From Cloacibacterium sp. (GTDB lineage: Bacteria > Bacteroidota > Bacteroidia > Flavobacteriales > Weeksellaceae), in the NCBI GenBank assembly GCA_017995195.1, contig JAGOJI010000015.1:1-33379 (forward strand): DNA of 33,379 bases, given 5' to 3'. Numbering within the stretch: the stretch's first letter is position 1; each line of letters opens with the position of its first letter. Positions 15,406-22,540 of this stretch are shown in pieces. The translations under genes were made by a program, and so were the position numbers. Below the pieces are notes generated by a model. The model was not told the DNA's origin. It ran no database searches and saw nothing but the letters and a program-made list of their open reading frames with translations.

Positions 15406-17151
15406 ATGAAAAAGCAAAGCACAGGAAAGATTATTAAACGATTGTTCTTCATAGGAATGAAGTTCAAGACATGGTTTATTATTGCCTTGGTGATTTCTAT
15501 TTTGTTGGCTTTGGTTTCTACCTATCGTCCTATTCTAACCAAAAATGTAGTAGATAACGACATTATTAGTTTTAAAGATAAGGTATCTTTAGTCCATCAT
15601 ATTTATGTTTTGATAGGTTTGGTTTTTGCCGAAACCTTGTTGCATTTTTTGCTGGTATATTACTCCAATTTTATTGCTCAAAATGTGATAAGAGACCTTA
15701 GAGAAAGACTTTATCATCAACTCATTTATTTCAAAACTTCGTTTTTTGACAAAACAGCTATTGGGAACTTGGTTACCCGTGCTGTGGGCGATGTAGAAAC
15801 CATTTCGGTGGTATATACCGATGGGTTTTTAATGGTTTTTGGTGATGTATTACGGGTAGTTATGGTATTGGTTGCTATGTTTGCTGTGAATACCGAGCTG
15901 AGTTTTATTTCGTTGACCCTTTTACCGGTTATGCTCTTAATTACTCGGTTTTTTCAAAAAAAATTAAAACATTCTTTTACCGAAGAAAGGTCTTGGACTT
16001 CTACACAGAATAGTTTTGTACAGGAAAGACTTTCGGGAATGCCTCTTATTCAGGTATTTAACCGACAGGAGGCAGAGTTTAAAAAATTCGACCAAATCAA
16101 TATTCGCCTGAAAGAAGCCTTGCTAAAAACCGTTTTTTATTTTTCCTTATTTTTTCCTGTTGTAGAGTTGCTGTCTTCGGTATTTATAGGTTTCATCTTG
16201 TTTTATGCAGGGCAAGAGGTTTTTTCTTACAAAAAGGCAAGTGCAGGCGATGTGATTGCTTTTGTTCAGTTTATTACGATGTTGATACGCCCATTGCGGC
16301 AAATAGCCGATAGATTCAACAATATTCAACGCGGCTTGGTAGGAGCTGAAAGAGTACTGGGGATTATGGACGAAAGAAGTAACATAATGCCCAACGAAGG
16401 AAGCATAAAAAAGGAATATGTAGAAGGGGAAATAGAATTTAAGAACGTAAGATTTTCTTATGATGAAAAACAAGAGGTGCTGAAGGGAATCGATTTCAAA
16501 GTAAATCCTGGTGAAACCGTAGCCATAGTAGGAGCTACGGGAGCCGGAAAATCTACTATTATTAGCTTGATTACTCGATTTTATGACATCAACGAAGGGG
16601 AAATTTTGCTGGACGGTATCGATATTCGAGACTATGAACTTTACCACTTGAGAAGCCAAATAGGGGTGGTATTGCAAGATGTATTTTTGTTTCACGGAAC
16701 TATTTTTGAAAATTTAACCTTGGGAGATGAAAATATCACGCTGGAGCAAATCAAGAAAATAGCACAAGAAATTGAAGTAGACGATTTTATCGAAAGTTTA
16801 CCCGGTGGCTACCATTTTGTGGTAAGCGAGAGAGGTTCATCTATTTCTTTAGGGCAAAGACAGTTACTGTCGTTTCTAAGAGCTTATCTCTCTAATCCTA
16901 AAATTTTGATTTTAGATGAAGCTACCTCTTCCATTGACCACGAATCGGAGAAACTCATCCAAAAAGCTACCGAAAAAATCACAAAAAACCGAACTTCCAT
17001 CATTATTGCCCATCGGCTTTCTACCATAGAAAAAGCTGATAAAATTATTGTAATGGATCAAGGGAAAATTGTAGAAGAGGGCTCTCATGAAGAACTTCTA
17101 CAAAAGGAAGGCTACTATTCATTACTATACAAAGGACAGATGGTTTTGTAG
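15406..17151 (+). CDS. ABC exporter, fused membrane and ATPase domains (MsbA/multidrug type)
   Basis: 581 aa half-transporter. Residues 1 to about 310 form six membrane helices (ABC_membrane domain); the ATPase domain begins near 340. Walker A is GATGAGKST (about 376-384). The signature is SLGQRQ (about 480-485), a variant of LSGGQ seen in this subfamily. Walker B with the catalytic Glu is ILILDEATSSID (about 499-510), and the switch His is in IIIAHRLSTI. It would act as a dimer in the inner membrane, exporting lipid or a drug-like substrate; which one cannot be said. It is preceded by its own -7 box and followed after 84 bp by an SDR gene. Confidence 0.93.
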   Translation: MKKQSTGKIIKRLFFIGMKFKTWFIIALVISILLALVSTYRPILTKNVVDNDIISFKDKVSLVHHIYVLIGLVFAETLLHFLLVYYSNFIAQNVIRDLRERLYHQLIYFKTSFFDKTAIGNLVTRAVGDVETISVVYTDGFLMVFGDVLRVVMVLVAMFAVNTELSFISLTLLPVMLLITRFFQKKLKHSFTEERSWTSTQNSFVQERLSGMPLIQVFNRQEAEFKKFDQINIRLKEALLKTVFYFSLFFPVVELLSSVFIGFILFYAGQEVFSYKKASAGDVIAFVQFITMLIRPLRQIADRFNNIQRGLVGAERVLGIMDERSNIMPNEGSIKKEYVEGEIEFKNVRFSYDEKQEVLKGIDFKVNPGETVAIVGATGAGKSTIISLITRFYDINEGEILLDGIDIRDYELYHLRSQIGVVLQDVFLFHGTIFENLTLGDENITLEQIKKIAQEIEVDDFIESLPGGYHFVVSERGSSISLGQRQLLSFLRAYLSNPKILILDEATSSIDHESEKLIQKATEKITKNRTSIIIAHRLSTIEKADKIIVMDQGKIVEEGSHEELLQKEGYYSLLYKGQMVL

Positions 17152-17201
17152 TTGAGATAAGTTGGGTCTTTTTCCAATTAGTTTCTGTAGGGTTTTTCCT
17201 T

Positions 17202-17209
17202 TATATTTG
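17202..17209 (+). promoter_or_regulatory. -7 promoter element of SDR gene
   Basis: TATATTTG, an exact TAnnTTTG, 26 nt upstream of the GTG start at 17236. No TTTG is seen at -33. Confidence 0.55.
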
Positions 17210-17235
17210 TAATCTTAAAGAAATTTCATACGGAA

Positions 17236-18240
17236 GTGATATTAGTAACCGGAGCTACAGGAATTCTCGGAAGAGTGCTTGTTTTAGAACTGCTAAAACG
17301 AGGAAAAAAGGTGCGGGCTTGCAAAAGGCCTACCAGTAATTTGGAGGAAGTTCGGGAATCTTTGAAATTTTATACCGAAAATCCCGATGAATTTTTTCAG
17401 AAAATAGAGTGGATTGATGTAGATTTTCAGGATATAGAATCTTTGCAAGAAGCACTAATTGGGGTAGAAGAAGTTTATCATTGTTCTGCCAAAGTCAGTT
17501 TCCACCCCAAAGATAAGGAAGAAATGTATCAGACCAATATTGAAGGAACCAAGCAACTTCTCTATGCTTGTGGAAGTTCTTCGGTCAAAAAATTCCTTTT
17601 CGTAAGTTCTATTGCTGTTTTAGATGGTTTAAATGAAAACGGTGAGCTCGATGAAGATTCCAATTACAATCCCAAAAACGCCCATTCGGCTTATTCAAAA
17701 TCCAAACATTTTTCGGAAATGGAAGTTTGGCGTGCTTCTGCAGAAGGACTGAATGTGGTCATTGTAAATCCGGGACTTATTATTGGCAGCGGAAATTGGG
17801 AGCAAAGCAGTGGCACACTTTTCAAGCAAATGGAAGATGGTTCTTACACTTTTTCGGGCGGAACTTCGTATATTGATGTTCGAGATGTAGCGAAAATTTC
17901 GGTTGAATTAATGGAAAAGAATATCTTCGGAGAACGATTTATTTTAGTTTCCGAGGATAAAAAATATAAAGAAGTTTCAGATTTTATCCGAACAAATTTG
18001 GGGAAACCTAAAGCAAAAGTATTACCCAAATGGGTTTTAGAAATAGGGGTGGCTCTTAATTTCTTTTTCGGGTGGCTCGTTTCTCCGTTACAAATGGCGA
18101 ATAAAGTCAATATAAAATCGGTAACGGAATTCAATAAAATCTCAAATCGAAAAATAAAAGAAAAACTGAATTTTGAATTTATTTCGGTAGAAGAGAGTTT
18201 GGCTTTTCATGTAGAAAATTATAAAGATTCTAAAAACTAA
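17236..18240 (+). CDS. NAD(P)-dependent epimerase/dehydratase (extended SDR)
   Basis: 334 aa. The N-terminus MILVTGATGILGRVL carries the TGxxGxxG dinucleotide-binding loop. The catalytic YxxxK is in AYSKSKHFSEMEV, and the preceding Ser is in FVSSIAVLDG. NPGLIIGSGNW matches extended SDRs of the dihydroflavonol-4-reductase/3-beta-HSD type. Substrate unknown: a nucleotide sugar, ketone or lipid intermediate is possible. Start: GTG 17236, since no ATG gives the complete Rossmann strand and a -7 box lies just upstream. Normal length for the family. Confidence 0.88.
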   Translation: MILVTGATGILGRVLVLELLKRGKKVRACKRPTSNLEEVRESLKFYTENPDEFFQKIEWIDVDFQDIESLQEALIGVEEVYHCSAKVSFHPKDKEEMYQTNIEGTKQLLYACGSSSVKKFLFVSSIAVLDGLNENGELDEDSNYNPKNAHSAYSKSKHFSEMEVWRASAEGLNVVIVNPGLIIGSGNWEQSSGTLFKQMEDGSYTFSGGTSYIDVRDVAKISVELMEKNIFGERFILVSEDKKYKEVSDFIRTNLGKPKAKVLPKWVLEIGVALNFFFGWLVSPLQMANKVNIKSVTEFNKISNRKIKEKLNFEFISVEESLAFHVENYKDSKN

Positions 18241-18263
18241 AGGGCACAAATATTTCACAATAG

Positions 18264-18287
18264 ACACTGAAAAAAAATAGTGTTTTT
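18264..18287 (+). terminator. Weak terminator after SDR gene
   Basis: ACACT (18264-18268), 10-nt A-rich loop, AGTGT (18279-18283), then a T run to 18287. The stem is only 5 bp, so efficiency is doubtful. Confidence 0.35.
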
Positions 18288-18340
18288 CGTGAAAAAACTT
18301 TGTGAACATTGTGTTTAAGAATGAGCCAAAAGCATTAAAA

Positions 18341-18370
18341 TAAACACAAAAAATAGTGTTTTTGTGTTTA
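18341..18370 (+). repeat. 12-bp perfect hairpin upstream of mevalonate decarboxylase gene
   Basis: TAAACACAAAAA (18341-18352) and TTTTTGTGTTTA (18359-18370) pair perfectly around a 6-nt loop, ending 21 nt before ATG 18392. The core AAAAAATAGTGTTTTT is an exact 16-bp direct repeat of 18272-18287. The 151-bp gap holds only such repetitive AT-rich text. Confidence 0.5.
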
Positions 18371-18391
18371 AAATTATTTGCGTTTATAAAT

Positions 18392-19450
18392 ATGGAAAAA
18401 GAATTTTTAGGTAAAAATAACTACACGGTTTCCAACCAAACCGTTTCCGCAAGTTGTCCAAGCAACATTGCACTCATTAAATATTGGGGGAAATACGCCA
18501 ATCAAATTCCTGCAAATCCTAGTATTTCTTATACTTTGAACAATTGCAAAACCAATACTACGATGGAATTTTTCGCTGATGAACCGTTTTCTGTTCAAAC
18601 TTTTTTAGCAGGAAATGAAGAAGTAAAATTTGCCGAAAAAATTGAGAAATATTTCAAGAATATTGAGAAATATCTTCCTTGGATTCTAAAAGGAAAATAC
18701 ATCATCAAAACCGAAAATACCTTTCCGCACAGTTCTGGTATTGCGAGTTCAGCTTCAGGTTTCGGTGCGATTGCAAGTTGTTTGATGAAATTAGATGCAA
18801 TATTTTCAACCAACGACCGACAACCGACGACCGACAACCAAAAAGCCAGTTTTTTGGCTCGTCTTGGAAGTGGAAGTGCGTGCAGAAGTTTGTACAACGG
18901 ATTGGTAGTTTGGGGCGAAACTCCCGAAGTAGATGGAAGTTCAGATTTATTTGCAGTTCAATATCCAAATGAGGAAGTTCATACTGTTTTTAAAAATTTC
19001 AATGATTGGGTTTTGCTCATTCACGAAGGTCAAAAATCGGTAAGTTCTACGGTTGGTCACGGTTTGATGAATACGAACCCTTATGCAGAACGACGATTTC
19101 AGGAAGCACGAGAAAATTTCGTTCCGATGAAAGAAATTCTCAAAAATGGTGATTTACAGAAATTCATCACGTTGGTAGAACATGAAGCACTCACACTTCA
19201 CGCGATGATGATGATGAGTGAACCTGCGTTTATTTTAATGAAAACCGGAACATTGGAAGTCATCAACAAACTCTGGAAATTCCGTGAAGAAACCGGAAAT
19301 CCTTTGTTTTTTACTTTGGATGCAGGTGCAAATGTTCATCTTCTATTTCCCGAAAATGAAAATTCCAGAGCCATCAAAGATTTTATTTCAACAGAATTAC
19401 TTCCGCATACACAGAAAGGCGGTGTTGTGAAGGATTTTATGAGGTTTTAA
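18392..19450 (+). CDS. mvaD: Diphosphomevalonate decarboxylase
   Basis: 352 aa from ATG 18392. It is a GHMP-superfamily enzyme that makes isopentenyl diphosphate from mevalonate diphosphate with ATP, the last step of the mevalonate route. Motifs: ALIKYWGK (27-34), NPSISYTL, the phosphate-binding loop PHSSGIASSASGFGA (112-126), and ARLGSGSACRSLY (156-168). A GTG at 18356 in the same frame lies inside the hairpin upstream and would add MFLCLKLFAFIN; it is rejected. Residues 139-150 (STNDRQPTTDNQ) are encoded by a 14-bp tandem repeat and look like an insertion in a loop between the two conserved motifs. The other mevalonate genes are not in the window. Confidence 0.93.
   Translation: MEKEFLGKNNYTVSNQTVSASCPSNIALIKYWGKYANQIPANPSISYTLNNCKTNTTMEFFADEPFSVQTFLAGNEEVKFAEKIEKYFKNIEKYLPWILKGKYIIKTENTFPHSSGIASSASGFGAIASCLMKLDAIFSTNDRQPTTDNQKASFLARLGSGSACRSLYNGLVVWGETPEVDGSSDLFAVQYPNEEVHTVFKNFNDWVLLIHEGQKSVSSTVGHGLMNTNPYAERRFQEARENFVPMKEILKNGDLQKFITLVEHEALTLHAMMMMSEPAFILMKTGTLEVINKLWKFREETGNPLFFTLDAGANVHLLFPENENSRAIKDFISTELLPHTQKGGVVKDFMRF
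18808..18835 (+). repeat. 14-bp tandem repeat inside mvaD
   Basis: AACCAACGACCGAC (18808-18821) is followed directly by AACCGACGACCGAC (18822-18835); the units differ at one base, and a partial AACC follows. The unit is not a multiple of 3, so gain or loss of one copy would shift the mvaD frame. Confidence 0.8.
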
Positions 19451-19534
19451 TGGGGTTTCAAAAACGGATCGCTTTGTTTTACTCACAATAATATGAAATC
19501 CATAGGGGGTACATTTATCAAACAAAAAATAAAT

Positions 19535-20644
19535 ATGAAAATAGGAATTCTCGGTGGCGGACAATTGGGCAGAATGTTGATTCAAAACGCATTGAATTAC
19601 GATGACGAATTTTACACATTAGACCCTCAAAAAGATTGCTCTTGTGCCAATATTTCGCATCATACTATAGGAAATTTCAATGATTTCCAAACGGTTTTGG
19701 ATTTTGGAAAAGACAAAGACGTGATCACCATAGAAATTGAACACGTTAACGTTGATGCACTTTTTGAGTTGGAAAAATTGGGCAAAAAAGTGATTCCCAG
19801 TGCAGAAATCATCAAAACCATTCAGCAAAAAATCCTTCAAAAAGAATTTTACAAAAAACATCAAATTCCAAGTCCTGAATTTGAAGTATACGATGGAACT
19901 TCCGATGAAATGAAGATTGAATTTCCTTTCGTTCAAAAACTCAACACTGGTGGTTACGACGGAAAAGGCGTGCAAATCATCAAAAATTCGGAAGATTTAA
20001 AAAATCTTTGGGTGGAAGATTCCGTTTTGGAAAATTTGGTGGATATTGACAAAGAACTTTCCATCATCATCGCCAAAAATGAAAACGGCGAAACCAAAAC
20101 TTTTCCTGTAACAGAAATGGTTGCAGACCCGAAACTGAATTTGTTGGACTTCAATATTTGTCCTGCGGAAATTTCGCAAGATGTTCAAAATCAAATTGAT
20201 GAAATTGCACAAAAATTTATAAAAGCCGCCAATTCTCCGGGACTTTTTGCGATTGAATTATTTTTAGACAAAAACGGAAAAGTTTGGGTAAACGAAACCG
20301 CACCGAGATTGCACAATTCCGGTCATCAAACGCAGGAAGGAAACGCCAACTCCCAATTTGAGCAGTTTTACCGTGTTTTGAAAAATCTTCCTTTGGCAGA
20401 CACCGATGCTTTTGGATTTTCGGGAATGCTGAATTTGGTTGGTGAAGAAAATTATTCAGGAAAAGTAAAATACGAAGACTTAGAAGAAGTCCTGAAATTC
20501 CCAAAAACCTACGTTCATCTCTACGGAAAAACCGAAACCAAACCCGGCAGAAAAATGGGACACATCAATGTTTTGGCAGGTTCTCGCGAAGAACTTTTGG
20601 AAAAACTGATTGCTATTAAATCAAAAATAAAGGTTCGAGGTTAA
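19535..20644 (+). CDS. purK: 5-(carboxyamino)imidazole ribonucleotide synthase
   Basis: 369 aa from ATG 19535 (MKIGILGGGQLGRML). An in-frame ATG at 19493 would add MKSIGGTFIKQKIN before the Rossmann strand and is rejected. It is an ATP-grasp enzyme of de novo purine synthesis that carboxylates AIR to N5-CAIR using ATP and bicarbonate. Motifs: GGGQLGRM, EIEHVNVDAL (usually EFENV), the glycine-rich loop GGYDGKG, and NETAPRLHNSGHQT, where most family members have NEIAPRPHNSGH. The partner purE is not in the window. Gap to mvaD is 84 bp. Confidence 0.94.
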   Translation: MKIGILGGGQLGRMLIQNALNYDDEFYTLDPQKDCSCANISHHTIGNFNDFQTVLDFGKDKDVITIEIEHVNVDALFELEKLGKKVIPSAEIIKTIQQKILQKEFYKKHQIPSPEFEVYDGTSDEMKIEFPFVQKLNTGGYDGKGVQIIKNSEDLKNLWVEDSVLENLVDIDKELSIIIAKNENGETKTFPVTEMVADPKLNLLDFNICPAEISQDVQNQIDEIAQKFIKAANSPGLFAIELFLDKNGKVWVNETAPRLHNSGHQTQEGNANSQFEQFYRVLKNLPLADTDAFGFSGMLNLVGEENYSGKVKYEDLEEVLKFPKTYVHLYGKTETKPGRKMGHINVLAGSREELLEKLIAIKSKIKVRG

Positions 20645-20795
20645 TTACCCAGATTCGGATTAACAAAAATTTTAACGCAGACAAACAAAAAATGAATCAA
20701 CCAAGTTACTTCGTTCAAGAAAGTCATACAACTTGGTAACCTTATAACTCTTTAACCTTCAATAATAATGTAGTCTGCATTTGCAGCTTGTCTCA

Positions 20796-20825
20796 TTGCC
20801 CTTTAAATCAAAAAAACTAAATTTG
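20796..20825 (+). promoter_or_regulatory. Promoter of rbfA
   Basis: TTG (20796-20798), 19-nt spacer, TAAATTTG (20818-20825). The -7 box ends 4 nt before ATG 20830, so the transcript is predicted to be leaderless. The rest of the 185-bp gap (20645-20829) is low-complexity; it contains ACCAAGTT and AACTTGGT as an inverted repeat flanking about 21 nt. Confidence 0.6.
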
Positions 20826-20829
20826 CAGA

Positions 20830-21192
20830 ATGAACGAAAGTAACAGACAAAGAAAAGTTGCACAGATTATTCAGGAAGATTTTGCAGAGTTGTTTCGCAA
20901 GCAATCGGCAGAGAGCAAGCAGGGTTTTCTAATTAGTGTAAGCGATGTAAAAGTAACAGCAGATTTGAGTATTGCCAAACTTTATTTGAGTATTTTTCCA
21001 AAAGAATTTCGTACGCCTATTATGAAAGAGATAGAAGAAAATAAGGCGGTATATAGAAATTTTTTAGGTCAAAAAATGGCTAAACAGGTACGAATTATTC
21101 CTCAACTCAACTTCTATTTAGACACTTCATTAGATGATGTGGAAAAAATTGAAAAAGAGCTAAAAGGAGAGGGCGATAATCCTATATTGTAG
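20830..21192 (+). CDS. rbfA: Ribosome-binding factor A
   Basis: 120 aa, a single KH-type domain. RbfA binds free 30S subunits and helps mature the 5' end of 16S rRNA. Family features are ESNRQRKVAQIIQEDFAELF at the N-terminus, ISVSDVKVTADLSIAKLYLSIF in the core strands, and VRIIPQLNFYLDTSLDDVEKIE at the end, which is the standard RbfA closing (P.L.F..D.S...). Length is normal. The next gene, a LolC/E-like permease, starts 87 bp downstream after a repetitive leader. Confidence 0.95.
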   Translation: MNESNRQRKVAQIIQEDFAELFRKQSAESKQGFLISVSDVKVTADLSIAKLYLSIFPKEFRTPIMKEIEENKAVYRNFLGQKMAKQVRIIPQLNFYLDTSLDDVEKIEKELKGEGDNPIL

Positions 21193-21279
21193 AGAACCGA
21201 GAACCAAGAATAAAGAGTCGAGATTCAACAAAAAATCTAATATTTTTCATTCTCAAATTTTAAATCTCCAGTCTCCATT

Positions 21280-22485
21280 ATGAAAAGCACTCCATTTTAC
21301 ATAGCATCGCGTTATCTGATTGCCAAAAAAGGCAGTCAGGCAGTTACCTTTATTACGGGGTTGGCGGCTTTGGCAATGATGGTGGCAGTAGCTTGTATGT
21401 TTATCATTATTTCAGTTTTTTCGGGTTTGGAGGATTTAAATAAGGAGTTGATTTCTGATCTTCATGCCGATTTAACCATAAAAAGTACAGAGGGAAAAAT
21501 AATCCCGGATATCGAAAAAAAAATAAAGATACTTCAAAATGAACCCGAGATAGCGAGTTTCTCTAAAGTTATCGAAGAAAAAGTATACATTAACTATAAC
21601 AATGTAGGCGAAATTGCTTATTTGAGAGGGGTAGATTCGCTGTATACCCAAGTAAACCCTATCAATAAAAATATCTTGTACGGATCGTATCCTTCGTTTA
21701 ATTATAAAAACGAGGTGATTATGGAGGCTCAACTGAATAATAGATTGGCAATTCCTGTAGGCTCCGATGCAGATTTTGTTACCTTGTTTATGCCCAAGGC
21801 AGGAGAAGGAATCATAAGTAAAGAAGAAGATATTTTCAACAAAAAAGAAATCTTTGTTACGGGAATTTTTCCAGGAAACGACCAGATCAACAACTATGTG
21901 ATAGCTCCTATAGAACTTACTCAAGAACTACTGAATTTGCCGAAAAAATCGGCATATCAAATTGTAATAAAGCTGAAGACACCGGAAAATGTGGAAGCAG
22001 TAAGAGCAGGTCTCATGAAAAAAATAGGTTCGGGAATTAGTATCAAAACCAAAGCAGAAGAAAATGCTGCTTTTTGGAAGATGATTAATACAGAGAAATT
22101 GATGATTTATCTTATTTTTGCCTTAGTGATATTTATTACAACATTCAATTTGGCGGGAGCTATCATTATTCTTCAACTCGACAAAAAAGAGCAGTCCAAA
22201 TCCTTAATATCTTTGGGGTATACCATTAAACAACTGCGAAAAACTTACTTTTATACCGGAGCTTTAATTGTACTTTTTGGCATTGTTACAGGGCTTGCTT
22301 TGGGGAGCTTAATTTGTTTTTTTCAAATGCAGACCGGTATTTTTAAAGCCTCATTGGATTTACCTTTTCCTGTGAAAATCGTGGGATACAACTATCTTAT
22401 TGTACTGCTTACGGCAAGTATTTTTGGATTGGCGGTGTCTTGGATATTTTCGAAAATTAATAAAGAAAATTTAACGGTAAATTAA
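21280..22485 (+). CDS. ABC transporter permease, LolC/LolE-like (MacB_PCD + FtsX)
   Basis: 401 aa. A first membrane helix lies at about 25-48 (VTFITGLAALAMMVAVACMF), a periplasmic domain at about 50-265 (MacB_PCD-like), then three C-terminal FtsX helices near 275-298, 325-345 and 365-395. This is the layout of LolC/LolE, which with the ATPase LolD releases lipoproteins from the inner membrane. No ATPase gene is adjacent, so the partner is elsewhere. rbfA next to this permease is a common order in flavobacteria as far as I recall. FtsX-type permeases of other function cannot be excluded. Confidence 0.85.
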   Translation: MKSTPFYIASRYLIAKKGSQAVTFITGLAALAMMVAVACMFIIISVFSGLEDLNKELISDLHADLTIKSTEGKIIPDIEKKIKILQNEPEIASFSKVIEEKVYINYNNVGEIAYLRGVDSLYTQVNPINKNILYGSYPSFNYKNEVIMEAQLNNRLAIPVGSDADFVTLFMPKAGEGIISKEEDIFNKKEIFVTGIFPGNDQINNYVIAPIELTQELLNLPKKSAYQIVIKLKTPENVEAVRAGLMKKIGSGISIKTKAEENAAFWKMINTEKLMIYLIFALVIFITTFNLAGAIIILQLDKKEQSKSLISLGYTIKQLRKTYFYTGALIVLFGIVTGLALGSLICFFQMQTGIFKASLDLPFPVKIVGYNYLIVLLTASIFGLAVSWIFSKINKENLTVN

Positions 22486-22507
22486 TAAATAGCTTTCCTG
22501 TATTATT

Positions 22508-22515
22508 TATCTTTG
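22508..22515 (+). promoter_or_regulatory. -7 promoter element of endonuclease gene
   Basis: TATCTTTG, an exact TAnnTTTG, 25 nt upstream of ATG 22541. No TTTG is seen at the -33 position. Confidence 0.6.
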
Positions 22516-22540
22516 CTCCAATTATAAAATAAGCAGGATT

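Noticed and set aside
16147-16695. 182-aa minus-strand ORF opposite the ABC exporter gene
   Set aside because: Antisense to the conserved ATPase domain, with no recognisable motif.
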